A stretch of 64,000 nucleotides of DNA from Drosophila persimilis. Its lineage: Eukaryota > Arthropoda > Insecta > Diptera > Drosophilidae. Of the stretch, positions 49,569 to 62,640 are shown in pieces. The position numbers and the translations under genes are program-made. The stretch is taken from the NCBI RefSeq assembly GCF_003286085.1, contig NW_020825288.1, positions 16,802,001 through 16,866,000 on the forward strand, read 5' to 3'. The stretch's first letter is position 1. Each line of letters begins with the position of its first letter. The notes under the pieces were generated by a model. That model did not search any database, was not told the origin of the DNA, and saw only the letters and a list, made by a program, of their open reading frames with translations.

Positions 49569-51223
49569 AGAAAACCGAGCCGCAGGCGTAGACCGCACCG
49601 AAAATATGAGATGGGCTTCATGGGCATTTTTAAAGCTAATTTAAAGGGCTCTCAGCTCCTTTGGGAGGGTTTTGGGGCATCGGCATGTGCCACACATCAC
49701 GTGCCACGCGAAGACATTGCAGTCGATGTTCATGCATACAAATGCAGTCCTGGAAGCCGTGTGGCTGCCTTTTATGACGTCAGTGTGCGACTTTTGCCGA
49801 TTGCCCCAGAAACTACTGCTGCTGCTGCGACTTTTAGTGTCGCCCTCGTCGTCTAATGCGACGATGCTACAATGTTGCTGCCTCCACGCCCATCTTTCTT
49901 TACTCCCATGTCCCATTCTCCCCGGTCCTCGGTCCTCGGTTCCATTCCATTGTCGTTTTGTTTTTAAAACAAATTTCCAAAATCAATATTTGCCGAAAGT
50001 GTTTTGCATACCAAATAATTTGGCCAAACAACTTGCAAGGCAGCCAACCACCACCAACCAACAAGATGGGGGAAAAAAATGGAATTTGTAGTGGCAACAG
50101 CAGCTAAACAAATTGTCAACAAATGATTTTATTTTCCTCCTTTTTTCGGGGCTCTTTCTGGGCTTCCCACACACACACACACACACACTCATATGCTAGA
50201 GCACCGATATCCCGGCACTGGCCTGGCCGCAGGGTCCTGGGGCAAACAATGAAAAATTGAATCGAACTTTAAGTCGTATTGGAATTGAAAGGGCTCTAAG
50301 AGCACTCTAAGAGTCGAAATTTGAATGCTCTGGAAGGCAACGAGCACTTTTAAAACTTGGATCGTTTTTTTTTTTTAATGTGGAAATTGGTAATGAGGCG
50401 ATCTTTAAGACGTGTGGATATAGGGCTAGATATAAATCTGGAAATTAACTTCTTCCTGACACAGTTGTATCAGTCATTCCATGATGAATACTCTTCCTGG
50501 AGGCGGGAGACCTGGAGTCCGGAAATTCCTTCAAAAACGGAAGTTAAGTTCACTTCACTTCCTGCTTTGAAATGAGTACACCCATCAGCCATTCCGCATC
50601 CCCACCCTACTCTTCCACAGAGACAGTTTAAAAGTTGCCTAAGCAAATAAGTATTATTTCTTAATGTCCGCTCAAGTTTTCTTTAAGTTTTTCCCAGGTC
50701 TGTTTTTTACGGTATTTTGCATAAGCAAACAACAAGGGAATCAAGCATCAAGTCATATTTCAAGCGAGCAGCCAGCAGAACAGGAACAGCCCGACGAGGA
50801 GGTTCATTGATATATTACGTGTCTGAAAGCCGAGCGTTTGTTATGCCACGGTCCAGGCACCCGGAATGATCCGCGTTCTCCGTCCACAGTGTTGGCCAAA
50901 CGCTAGTTGGCAACACTTCCGTCAGGCAGTGCAAGTTTGACACGCGCATCAACACGCGCTTTGTCAACCTGTGTCTCCATTCCACCCAGCACTGCATCCA
51001 CTCTACCCACCGGTTGCAATAGGAAGAGCCCTTCCATACACACACACACAAATTCCCTCACGGACGCAGACACAGTCACACTCATGGCCTAGTGGCTACA
51101 ATGTATGTATAGGAAATTGGTTTCGCTTGACTGCACTTTGCTGAAAAACCAATACCAAGAGAGGGAGAGAGAGTGAGACTCCGCCGTGCCGTGCCATCGG
51201 CTGGCCATTGAAGTCAGAGCAGG

Positions 51224-51251
51224 AAGTCTTCAGTGACCGCGTCGCACTCGA
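51224..51251 (+). repeat. 28-bp motif, copy 2 of a dispersed pair
   Basis: Partner of 46700-46727 in the same orientation, 4.5 kb away. The four mismatches all fall outside the final 11-base identity. Confidence 0.45.
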
Positions 51252-52270
51252 TAATCAGCAATGACGGCCAGCCGACAGCCGGATGGCCGGACAGTCGGCA
51301 GGCCACAGGCTTAGCCCAGGTCTGGCCCAGGCGGCACGGCTATGCCGAGGACGAGGCCGAGGCCTTTCCTTGCCTTCTTTGAACCTACAATTAATTTACT
51401 TTGTTTTTCCAGTTGACCAGACATTAACATTACATACTTGACTTCCGTGCGTGCCGTGCCAGGCACACATACTCGTATTCGACGGCCTGGATCGAGCGGG
51501 GGGGCGCAGGGGCTCTTCGATTGCTGACCTGCCATATGCCGGCATTTAGCCATTTACTTGCTTTAAGCATCATAAATTATTTTAAGCTGCTCAGTTTACT
51601 GAACGCTCTTCTCGTTGTTTATATACGTTATGTATATAAGGGTGTATTATATGTAGGGGAGAGTATGTTACATAGAGAATTTCGACAGACTATTTCATCA
51701 CAGAACTTCTCCGTTCAGAACTCTTGCTAAAGCTTATTAGAATCGAATACTTATTACGTTTTCTTGTATCGGCTCCCTTCAAAACTAATCCTAATAGCGG
51801 GTATCTTATAGTCGTATTATCCACCGTAGGGTTATTATGTGTTGGTCTGTTCTGTTCTCTGCCATAAGTGTGTGGGAGTGCGCGCTTTTTTGTTCTGGGG
51901 AAAATTCCCTTGAACGCTGAGCGGGGGAGCAAGGAAAATGTTTGGCAATTATGCCACACCTGGTCGCTGCTATTAGGGCGGCTCCTGCTCCTGCTCGGGC
52001 CGTCCTCCCACCATCTTACCTCTAATGACAGCCATTTGTGCAGTTTTTGTCAGTTGCGTTTATTTATTACACTTGTGTGTTGGTGTTGCCGCGTAATTTG
52101 TTTATTTGTTGCTTTAAAAACTTTTTCCATGCGACATGCAGGCAATTCCTTTCTCTCTTTATTTTTTATTTTTTTATTATATCGTGCCGCAATGTCAACG
52201 AGAGTTTTCCCATTTCGCGCATTTTCTCAGCGGCGGACGAACATTTATTTTGCTTTTGTTTAAAGCTAAG

Positions 52271-52320
52271 GGAGAACGAGAGAGAGAGAGGGAGACAGAG
52301 AGAGAAAGTGAGGCAGTGAG
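52271..52320. repeat. GA-rich microsatellite
   Basis: Interrupted GAGAGAG and GAGACAG units, ending in GAGGCAGTGAG. Confidence 0.8.
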
Positions 52321-55300
52321 TGGTAAAAAAGGGGGCAAGAACGAAGCGCATTTGCATACATTGGATTTAAATATTCATTTGCTGCAAGTTGCCACACCAC
52401 ACAATCAGCAAGCACAATAAACCCCTGGACCCCTCCCGACCACCGGACACTGGACAGCAAACAAAAGCGTGGCGGGGGGGAGGGGCGATGCCGTGTGGCA
52501 TCATCCTGTGTGGCATCAACGGTTCATTGCGGGTCAGGCCACTCAATTTTCAGTTTGGTTTAACTTCAAACGAGACGCAATGACAGCGAAATTGAATTTG
52601 TTGCACGTCAAGTTGAGCCGAGCGACGTTCCTGTGCTAATTGAAAGGATTAGCGGAGCGGATCGAAGCGAACCTGACCTATGACATGCCATATGGGGCAA
52701 GGGGCAAGATGCTCGCGGGTCACAAATGGCGAGAGAACAATAAACAAATTAGTTCAATGCAGCATTAATTGAAATGCTTTGTCGCGGATTGAGATAAGAT
52801 TTTATTGAATTTCCATCGAGCATAAATTTCCATTGTTCCCTTGGGAGGATATCGAAGCATATACCACCCAAAGAAAGACGCTCCAACTAAATGCCAATTA
52901 TAGAAACGATACTACTGTTCACGGTTCACGTTGCAAGGGAGCTTCGCTTGTCCAAAGCGGAGCATTGATTGGACTTAAAGTTGGCTACTACTTATTTAAT
53001 TAGTCGACATTTTAATAGCCGACTTTGCTGTACAGTTTGGCTTAAAGTGGAGTTCTAGAGTTGTGCTTGCTTGGCCAAAATGTTTTCAAAAATATGAGGA
53101 GGCAACTTTGCATATTGGCCAATTTGGCCAATGTTTGGGCGTACATTATTGTTTGCCCATTTGCCGGCATAATTGCCATTAAATGTTTGGATGTTTCAGG
53201 TAAATATAAATTAGAAATTAGTTAATTTGCAGTTGCAGTTGCAGTTTGCGACCAGTGGCCGGCCTCCCGACCAGCAGCGGAGGCATGCCACAAATCAATA
53301 TGAATGGGCATCCAATAAATATATGCATTGACATGCCGGCCAATTGCAGCAATATTTTAATTAAAAACGTTTGCTAATTTCATAATTTAAGCATATTAGC
53401 TACAGTCTTTTTTCGCGCTGTCTCTCTCCTTAAATACTTTTTCGGAAAGCACATTATTTATTTGCCAGCCATTTAATTGATTTCGATATTTATTTCAGTC
53501 AATTTTTTTCCACTCACTCCCACACGCAATCATGTTTTTTCACGTTAATTTACCAATTTGTCTGACAAAAATTATATATTATCATTAATTGAATACACGA
53601 ATGCATTCACCTAGACATTTACAAGCAATTGCCATTGTTTAGCTACTTAAAGCCTACAAAATAGTATATGCACATATGCAGTATAGTTTTTATCCTCTTT
53701 GGGAATTATTTATGAAGCATCGACCCTGCAGATTGGCAAACGAAAAAGCTCTCGACTACACATACTTACCTTTTTGGGACAGGACCTTTCCTGCCATGGG
53801 CGGTGGCCACAAATTGAAATGCGAAATAATTTGCCAAAATAATTTCAATTATGAACAGATTTTAGAGAGTGCCTCGTTCTCGCTGTCGACACAAATGGCA
53901 TTAGTTTTTGTGCTTCAGCTCGAGTGTGATTCAATTAAGCCTTGGACAGCCCGTGGCCCGTGGCTCCACTCGTACTTGTGTGTAGGCCACACACTGGATG
54001 TGTTGCAATTATGCATTTTACCATATTCAAGCGCACACTTTAAAGCATTTACAACATTTAAGTTAATTATTTGCTCAGCTAAAGCTTTCCCCACACTACT
54101 CGTATAAGGGAAAAGGAAATTAAGAGCAATCTATTAGAGTGGCTAGAAAATTCCTCCACGCCCCGACTAGATGTATCCTTTGTCCTTGTTCCCTTCCACA
54201 ACTAATAATTAAGCCCGCACATACTCGTATGTACTAGCGACACCTTAATGGTGCAACTCTGACAATCTCTTTTCACATTCCGGCCATGCCGCACACATTT
54301 TGCCACTCTGTGGCCTTCTAATTGATGTAACAAGTGTTTGGGCCATGTATCTGCCAGAATTTATAAGTGGCAAAAGAGTCAGCAGAGACAGGACACAGTC
54401 AACAGTCCAAGACGCTTGTCGATAGTTGTGTTGGCCCTAGGTCATCACCCACCGCAGACACACACACACATGCAAACAGGACTCAGAACACAGAGGACAC
54501 ACAGTCAAACCAGCCATCCCCCCTAAGGATTCACACTCAATAGAAGGCGACACGTAGAGCTGGCCAAGTGAGGCAAGGCGAGCCAGCCAAGTGCTGATGG
54601 CCCAGACAACTGCTGGACTCCGGATGGTGGATGGTAGACGGTGGACTTCAGATCCAGATCCAACTTCGGTTCCAGCTTTGGCTGTTGCTTGTAATAAATT
54701 TGCTTCAAACATGCAATGCCCCTGGGGACAAATGAGGAGGACTCCTCTCACACTTTGGCCCCCACTTTGCTCGGGTCTTGCTCCGTCCCACAGTCCCGCT
54801 GTCCCGCTGTCCCTCTGTCTGGCTTTTGTTCTATCCGTCGCTGATGATGTCGGTTTGCCGTGCAAAGCCACAAATTGCCACTTGGCTGCCCGCTCGTGCC
54901 AATCTGCTGCAATGCCTCTTCTTACTGTCGTTATTGCTGTTGTCGTTGGTCTCTGAATAAATCTAAAGAAATAGCATTTAATGTCTATTTGCAAGAGATT
55001 AAGATAAAAAGCATTCTATTGCAATGGCAGTCCGGAACGGAATATGGCTGGTCAATCGCCAGGGACTTGCTCTCGGTCCAGGAAGCTGGTCTCCCCGTCT
55101 CCATGTCCGTCTGTGTCTCCGTATTCGTATCCATCTTCGACTTTGAATCGAACCGAAGGGCGGCGGGCATTCGTGCGGCTTATCGATCCCGTATTTTGTG
55201 CATTGTCTTCTGTCATCTGACCAATCCCTTTTCAAATGGTACGCTCTCGTGGTGCTGCCACAAACAAGTGACACAATCAACACTTGATAGAACAAACACT

Positions 55301-56479
55301 TCTAAATTAATTAAATTGCAAATATCCTTGAAGCAGATGCAGTGCTCTTACACACACACACACATATACCCCTTCGTATATCCTATATAGTTGTCAACGT
55401 ACTCTCGTCAATACTCTCCGTGCTCGTAGTAAGAGTCTGCTCAAAGATAATCCTGGCCATCAATAATGCAAACAGTTCTTCCTGGTGCGCCCTGGCGCCC
55501 TGGTGCTGCTCCTCCTTCCCCCGGCTCGGAGGTGGAAGCGGGTCCCACTTGTTTGCCTTTTCCCACTGCCGTTCGCCTGCAGTTCTTTTATGCATCTTCC
55601 TCGGCTTGAGATAGTTTTCCTTTTGTTTTTTCCACTCGGAGTCGTTGCTGGCGGCCGTTGGCCAAAAGATTTCTCAAGTTGAGTTGAGTTTGGGTTAAAC
55701 TTGAAAATTAAATGAAATATTTTGCAAGATACTCCCTAGCCCCGCGGGGGCTGCTACAATGGATCCAACATCCAACGTCCAACGCTTATGCAAATGCAAT
55801 CAGAAAAATTCTGCAAAATTTGGTCACCTAAAACAAAGCCAAGGTAGAAGTTCATTTGCCCCCAAAATTATCTCCTTTTGTGACATCAATCAAAAGTTTT
55901 TTTTTTTTGGGGCGTGTATACCCATAGATATAGTTTTTGCACACCCATTTTAAATAGTGCCACGCCCATGGACGTAAGGACCCAGAGAGAAAATTGGCAA
56001 AGCCGCAGACTTGCTGCGGGCTCGGCGGCTGGTTTGGTGGTTGCGATGGCGGTTACGGGGCTGGGGATGGCTGCAATTACATAACACGAATATAAATTAT
56101 GGGCGCATGTTAATTTTTCAATTGCTTAATGAGCGGAAGTGGCCATCATCGTTATATGTTTCAAGTTGTACATGTCGCTTAAATGAATACCCCCCATGGA
56201 ATGGAATGGGCACCGAATGTGGTATATGGGCGTGGGCGGTGTTGGGGCGTGGCATCGTCAGGTGTTCCACACTGCACTGCATAATTAATTACAATTAGGC
56301 GCATCGTGGGGTTTGATTGGGGGCGGAGGCCCCAGCCCCCTCCCCCCCGCCTGTTAATTTGTAAAAGTGTTGGCCCGTCCATTGTGTTGAAACGTTTAAT
56401 TTATGGGCCAGCTGTTAAATGTTGCACTTTGTGTGACAAATAGCCTGCAAAGTTGCATATGCACTTTGTACTTTTCCAA

Positions 56480-56498
56480 GCAGCAGCAGCAGCAGCAG
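56480..56498. repeat. (CAG)6 microsatellite
   Basis: Six CAG triplets in non-coding context. Confidence 0.85.
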
Positions 56499-57230
56499 AG
56501 TAATTAAGACCTTGAGTGGCAACCAAATGTATTGTACGTTTTATTAGGAGTCTGAGAATGCATGGTAGTGCTTGAAGGGGAACATCCAGGCGGGGGGCTT
56601 ACTGTACTTCTGAGTGAATTCTTTGTATATAAATCTTCCTTTGCCGACTGATTTATGAAGCCACTAGCCCATTTTTGAACACAACTTCGTGCTTGTGTAA
56701 GAGCACGCACTAAGAGTATCCAAATGCGGTAGTGTTGTACAATATAAGAGCCAAAATAAAGGATCCTAGACTGCATAAAGCTTATACATATCAATGAATA
56801 TTTACTAGGGGACAAGATATAGAGATATAGAAACTGACTACCGGGGGTCTGAATGTCGAGGCACGTGTACTTCTATAAAAACCTTTGGACTGGTTACATG
56901 TTAAGCCTTATGCAATGTCCATCTGTAAACTTGGATACGAAGTGCTCCATTGAAAGACAATGGGTTTCTGGCTTGGGCAGACGCTGCTGCCTCTTGAGAA
57001 CAAATTAGGAAAAATCAGTGTTTGTTTTGTCCTGGATTGAAATGAAATACATAGGTGCCTGGGCTCCAATGGTTTCCCCCCCTGATTCGACCTTGTTATT
57101 GGTTGGACAATGCCAACATTTTTGAATTGAATTTCGCTATTATTTTGTCTGAACTCAATTTCATGGCATTTAGAGCAGATTCGTTTGTAGCCGCCCGAGT
57201 GACGTAAATTAAATTAGTGTCAAAAGACCA

Positions 57231-57294
57231 TTGTGTGTGTGTGTGTGTGTGGCAGTGTGAGTGAGTGAGTGAGTGAGTGAGTGAGTGAGTGAGT
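57231..57294. repeat. (TG)n followed by (TGAG)9
   Basis: A TG run at 57231-57251 is followed after GCAGTG by nine tetramers TGAG (57258-57294). On the minus strand this reads as Thr-His-Ser-Leu repeats, an artefact. Confidence 0.9.
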
Positions 57295-57568
57295 GTCTGT
57301 GCGTGCCTGACACGACCGACAAACATAATGACCACCGGCACCAGCAACACTAGCAATGCCAGCGAGCCAGCCAGCAGCACCACCATCAACAGAAACAGCA
57401 AAAGCAGCACCGCCAGAAAAAGGCAAGGCAAAAATTGTATGCAAATTATGCTTGACATTGTTTCAGCATACTTTTTGGCGTGTGCGCCAAGACAAAAGCT
57501 GACATTTAGCCCAAGGAGCATAAAAAGAGATACAAACGGAGGTTCCACAGGCAGTCACAGACAGCGAG

Positions 57569-57613
57569 ACAGAGAGAGAGAGAGCGAGAGAGAAGTGAGA
57601 GAGAGAGTGAGAG
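57569..57613. repeat. GA-rich microsatellite
   Basis: AGAGAG runs interrupted by GC and AGT. Confidence 0.85.
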
Positions 57614-58041
57614 TTGGGTGAAACTTTGTGACATTTTTTGGCGCGCACAGCGGAAACGTGCAAAACTGGCAAATTTATAATGAGCCGCGGGTTCAACGTG
57701 GCGTCCGCATCCGCATCCTTGTCTGTTTCTGGGTTCTCTCGGAATCTCATCTGCCTTGCCTCTCTCCATTTCTCCATCTCTCCATCTCTTCTCTGCACTG
57801 TTCTGTTCTCTTCTGTTCTCCCGTTCACCGCCAGCGGCGCTTTCTTTTGCTCTGCTAAGCACTAAGCGCATTTGTCGCACGGGTCTCGACTTTAAGGTTC
57901 AAAAGGTTTCGCTTTTGGCCAGAGTGCTAATACCTGAAAATGCTTTTAAGAGTTTTCACGCCTTGATTTATTGGCTTGCACGCACTGCGCTCCTTATGCA
58001 GTGAGCATTTGCATTTCAAATCTGCCACAAATTGATGCATG

Positions 58042-58057
58042 GGATCGGCGCCGATCC
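58042..58057. repeat. Perfect 16-bp palindrome
   Basis: GGATCGGCGCCGATCC is its own reverse complement. It is followed at once by further GATCC-type units (to about 58064). It could be a dimer binding site, with no known assignment. Confidence 0.75.
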
Positions 58058-58950
58058 GATCCGATGGCTGAGAGCTGTCTGAAATCGGGGTGTGATGAAA
58101 TTTATTGCAATATTGATATTAAATGCCATCGGACGTCGCTCAATGGGCCTTAATTTAAATTAAAATACGTTCCGAGTACTTTTGCCAGGAAGCTTTCTGC
58201 CGCTGGCATTGCATTCAAATTTATTTTTCACGCATAATAAATGCATTTCCGAACTTAATTGCTATAAAGGGGGCATCTTTCTGCCATAAATAAGATAGCA
58301 ATCACCACAGAGCCACAACAGAGACCGCCATTAACAAAAACAATATCCGAATCAGGCACCACCTCAATGGGAATATAACACTTTGTGTGTTTCCCTTTTA
58401 AGCCCGGCAAGGCTTGGCTTATTTAATTTCCTTCTACCGCCGCTCTACCGCTACTCTCGTGACGCTTCTCTCTTTGCCAATTGCTTTTGGGCCATGTTTC
58501 GCGAACTTTGAGGCAAGTAATCAGCTTGCACTTGAGCGGCAGGCATGGGTCTGGGGTGTGGGCCTGGGCCTGGGTCTGGCCAAGCCGTTGACAACTTGAC
58601 TAACTTTTAATGCAGCTCACTTAAAAGTTCTCGGCGACTGCAGCAGCGGTGGCAGTCCCGTCGTTTACTTTATTAAAGAAAGGAAAAAACCTTGATGCAA
58701 TGTCAACCAGGAGCAAAATTTCCATACAAAATGTATCTCTATGTGCGAGCAAAGTGCTTCCTTAAAGGTGTTGGCCAACTATTCTCTTAATGGTTGGAAA
58801 TATTTACGGTATTCCATTTTCCGTAAATACTATTTTCACTTTGAGAGCAATTTTAACAGCATTAATGTCGAGCATATGCAAACATCAGCCAGGACATCCA
58901 ACACCACCGCCCAGCCCAGGAGCTAAACGAGCGACAGACACAACAGAGAG

Positions 58951-58982
58951 TTGAGTCGAGTCGAGTCGAGTCGAGTCGAGTC
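58951..58982. repeat. (TCGAG)n pentamer array
   Basis: One TTGAG variant, then five perfect TCGAG units and a trailing TC. The array is a series of overlapping TCGA sites. Confidence 0.9.
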
Positions 58983-59952
58983 CAGAAGAGTCGGGCAGAG
59001 TCGATTGCCGGGCACTTGGACACATGTAATAATTCAATTGTGTGAACATCTATTAAGGAAGATTGATGACAAGCGGCGGGGCTACCGGAGAGTCTCTACT
59101 GCTGCTGCAAGGTCTGTCTGGACCGCTGCTTCTGCTGCTGTTGCTGGCTCCTCGGTGGACAGTTGCCAACAGAAAAAAGCAGATGCACAGACATACACAC
59201 GCATACAGCCATGAAATAAATAAATAACAGCAGAGTCAGAGGCAGGGTGTGACGATGGAGGAGGCGAGGGCATCTATCATACGCGCCATGACTGTGGACT
59301 CTGGAGCAGAAACGCTTTTCCTTTTTGACGACATCACACACGTAGTCAAGGTGTGGTGTGTGTCTGCTTCTCATGTTCGGAGTTCCGTTCCAGAGCTTTT
59401 TTCCTTTTTATTGTTGTTGTTGTATACCGCACAGTCTCGCATGTCAAATAAACGCTGTCAAATGGAAAATAATTCAAGCTGGGTCAGCCATGGCATTCCG
59501 CCACGGGGCAGTAGTGTTTAAAGCGCTAACAGGGGACCAGTCATTGAGGCATGATGCGCGGTAACCCGAGGAAGGACCAGCAGACCAGCAGGGGAGCCAG
59601 CAAAAGCTGAAGCAATATTGACTTACTGCCGGGCAGTTTCAACCTTATTAAGTTGACATTGAGATTGAGGCGAGCAGCCGCAGCAGCTTGATTCTATGGC
59701 GCTCTTAAAGCTGCAATTCCAACTAGCAAGCAAGTGGAGCGTTTTGGTTGCACTCTCCCTTTATGACAATACGCTTGAGTGCCTGCCCCAGTGGCTTTAA
59801 AAAAAAGCAAGCAGAAGAAGTGTGCGATAACTGGAAACAAGCTGACATTTATGCAGTTTGCTCGGCAAGCCTGCAGGCAACCGCTCAAGCACAGCAGAGC
59901 ACATACACACTCACACATCTTAGTCGAGCAAAGTGCACATATTTTGCTGTTT

Positions 59953-59980
59953 CAGCAGCGGCAGCAGCAGCAGCAGCAGC
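59953..59980. repeat. (CAG)n microsatellite
   Basis: CAGCAGCGG, then six to seven CAG triplets ending in CGA. Confidence 0.85.
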
Positions 59981-60630
59981 GACTCCGCAACAACAAAGCC
60001 AATACAAGGAACTAACGAGCTTATTTCCAGACACCAGCACACCAGCGCACCAGTACACCATTCAAAGTCGAACCGAGAGCTAGGGTTGAAGCTGTAGCTG
60101 CAGATGGAGTATGGAGTAAAAGCCTGGCGGGTACATCACATGCATGATTGACTGCGCAGTTGTGCAGCGAAACGACTGATAGTCGTCGGCCAACGACAGA
60201 CAGACAGTCGAAGGGATAAAGGACTCAACTCCGAAACGGGGGCAGAACAGGTGCCATATCCCATCGATTGTCATAAACTTCAGTCACAGGCGCAGTAACA
60301 GTCACAGTCACAGGCACACTCACATGTCTTGGAGTTTCCTGCCACTTCATTTGTAAGTTTGATCTTCTGCAGACTCAACGGCGGACGATTATAACGACTC
60401 AGGTTCGAAGCGTCCACTGATGCAGAGAGAGACAGCGCGCGAGGACAGCATCAAAAGGACGCTTCAGCGTAAACCAATTAGAGGAAGCTGACTTAATAAT
60501 GGTCTATGCCGGTAGAACGCAGGTGGACGCAGGAAGATGCAGCAGAAAGATGAGCTGACAGACAGAGGGCCAAAGATGGAACGCCAGGCAGCTTCTTTTA
60601 ATAAAAATTGCATTAAAACTGAAGTGTGTA

Positions 60631-60682
60631 GGGGCAGGGGTAGGGTTGGGGGTAGGGTTGGGGGTAGGGGTAGGGGTTGGGG
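60631..60682 (+). repeat. G-rich tract with nine G-runs (G-quadruplex-type)
   Basis: Nine runs of three to five G are separated by two-base spacers TA, TT or CA, in a (G3-5)TAGGGTT pattern. This fits a strong intramolecular quadruplex and resembles TTAGGG/TTGGGG telomere-type repeats. Drosophila telomeres do not use such repeats, so a telomere origin is not implied. Confidence 0.8.
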
Positions 60683-60937
60683 TGTTTGTGGGAAGAAAGC
60701 AGAGGAAAGTGCAGACAAGAAAAACTCTGTGTTTCACGGGCTTAAGCTGTGAGTTAATTAAAAGTTTATTGCAACCCAGGGCTGCAGCAGAAGTTTATCG
60801 CTTGAATAAACCCAAAGTTCGATCACAAATTGGTAATTGAGAACAGCGCAGCGTCCCGGTATAAAAAGATGGATATTAACTGTGGAACGTCATAAACAAA
60901 TAGTGCAGTCACATCCCTGTTCATCCCATCTATCATC

Positions 60938-60960
60938 CTCTCTCTCTCTCTCTCTCTCTC
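60938..60960. repeat. (TC)n microsatellite
   Basis: About 11 uninterrupted TC units. Confidence 0.9.
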
Positions 60961-61460
60961 ATTATCTCTCAGGCAAAGTGAGCTGCTGAACGAAGCGGCA
61001 CTTTAATAAACTATTATTAATTAAATGTTAGTTCTTGTTATCAATTAAAAACGACTGCCCTGGCAGCACCAAAGGATAGCGCCGATAGACTGGAGGGAAG
61101 CAAAAATACCAAGGATTATATGGGCATTCGGTGTCTGCCTCGCAGTCTATTGCTGGTCCTGCGTCCTGGGGCCTGCTCAATCATTGCACGCAATCGCCAA
61201 ACAGAACACAAAAGAGGAACAATTAAGGCAAGCAATTAACAGGCGATCAAATTGAGTGAGTTGCCTTGTTGTTTGTCACTTGTCTTCTGTCCGGTACGCT
61301 TCGACTCGATTCGTTTCGGTTTTATGCTCTTCTGTCTGTCGCTCTGGTGGAAAACCAATGCGAAAACACGACGATAGCAAACAAGGAAAACCAATAAAAT
61401 GAACTTGTCATAAAATTAACGCATTTATAAAGCAAACAATGCGGGATTAACAACAGCTCT

Positions 61461-61482
61461 GCCACTGCCACTGCCACTGCCA
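61461..61482. repeat. (GCCACT)n hexamer array
   Basis: Three perfect GCCACT units and a partial GCCA. Confidence 0.85.
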
Positions 61483-61849
61483 CACATCGAGAGCCCAGAG
61501 CCCACAACCAGTGGCGCTGCTGTCATCCCATCGTTTGACGACAATGAGGAGCAGAATGGCGGCATAAAAACTGCTGTTGCCTGCCTCGTGCCCTCCTCGT
61601 GCTTCGTGCCGTATGTTGAACTAAAGCCATTTATAGGCCATTCGTATTTACATGCTGCGGACGAGTTGCGTGAGAAATAACTGCCACTTCATTTGCACAG
61701 GATCCTGCCTCCCGGGCTCCTGGCAAACAGATAAGACAAATATCGGGCCAACACACACAGATCATCATCATCGAATGTTTATGACAGACTCAAAGTTGGT
61801 TGACTGGCGGGTCATTAAATTAAAATTTGCACACGATTTGCCTTGACAT

Positions 61850-62640
61850 TTGCTCTGATGTATACCATGTATACTATATGTATACAGAAAAATATACGAT
61901 GGGTTCAGCAAGAGGTATGCCCAATCTGTTGAATGGAACTTAAAGTAGTTTCTACTTAATCATCGGAAATTGAATCAGGAATTTTACCTTGTTGCGATTA
62001 CAATCAGAAGCTAAAACCGAAGTGGGCACGCCCTAAGGAGCTTTTTTTGCAATTATATGGAAAAATTAAGATTGAACAAGGAGCACACATCAGGAAATAT
62101 TTTAAAATATTAAGGAAAAACTCAAATGAACCTCAAGCCCAAAGAACATTGTAAGAGAAGCTCAACAGTCATTCGTTATGATTTCGTATTTTGTTTTTGA
62201 TTGTTTCCTAGTGCCAGAAGTAAACCTATTTTTAATGCACCACTCACTCAAAAGTTACAATATTATAGAATTTTCTGATCAAGAACAAAATCATATTTGA
62301 CATTTAATTGAATCAATAAAGTATTTTATATTTTATCTCTTAGTTTTTATACATATATTTCCTAAACTTTGGTTTTTCTTTTGAAAACTTTTTTTTATTT
62401 ACTCTTACTTTTATTATTTCCTAGAAGAAGTATAACAATTTCTATAAAAGTATATATAATTATATCCTGTTTAACTTAAATTTAAAAAATATAATACATT
62501 TATTAATCTAATCTAATATTTAATTGTTTAAATTTTTTTAGTTTTCTTGTGAAAAATTGTATTTGTTCATTGATTACTTTTATTTTATGTGTTAGAGTCC
62601 ACATAGGAAATAAATTTTAATATGATATGCTCACACTCAT
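61850..62640. other. AT-rich segment
   Basis: Composition falls sharply compared with flanking DNA, most strongly at 62260-62620, where T-runs and ATATAT text dominate. No inverted terminal repeats, target-site duplication or transposase frame was identified. It could be a decayed transposon, a matrix-attachment-like region or simple drift. Confidence 0.45.

Larger units (their letters stand above)
46728..57162. other. Gene-free block continued
   Basis: Simple repeats: CCCCAT (47187-47207), TCGCCTC (48851-48878), an A-run (48359-48374), GTGTCT (49287-49308), CA (50168-50188), GA-rich (49494-49522, 52271-52320) and CAG (56480-56498). Positions 52540-53500 are rich in TAATTA/ATTAAA-type text and contain paired TTGGCCAA palindromes at 53115-53133. 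Such text resembles enhancer-like fly DNA, but no function can be read from it. The 185-codon minus frame at 54437-54994 has no family features. Confidence 0.5.
57163..57613. promoter_or_regulatory. Cluster of Zeste-, GAGA- and Pho-type motifs (PRE-like candidate)
   Basis: Within 450 bp lie ATGGC, the reverse of the Pho core GCCAT, at 57163-57167; a TGAG array at 57258-57294 that contains overlapping copies of TGAGTG, a match to the Zeste consensus YGAGYG; and dense GAGAG repeats at 57569-57613. Polycomb/Trithorax response elements in flies combine these motif types. The first two arrays are also plain microsatellites, so chance is a serious alternative. Confidence 0.3.

Noticed and set aside
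60395-60412. B-box-like GGTTCGAAGC
   Set aside because: No A-box or acceptor stem upstream, so not a tRNA gene.
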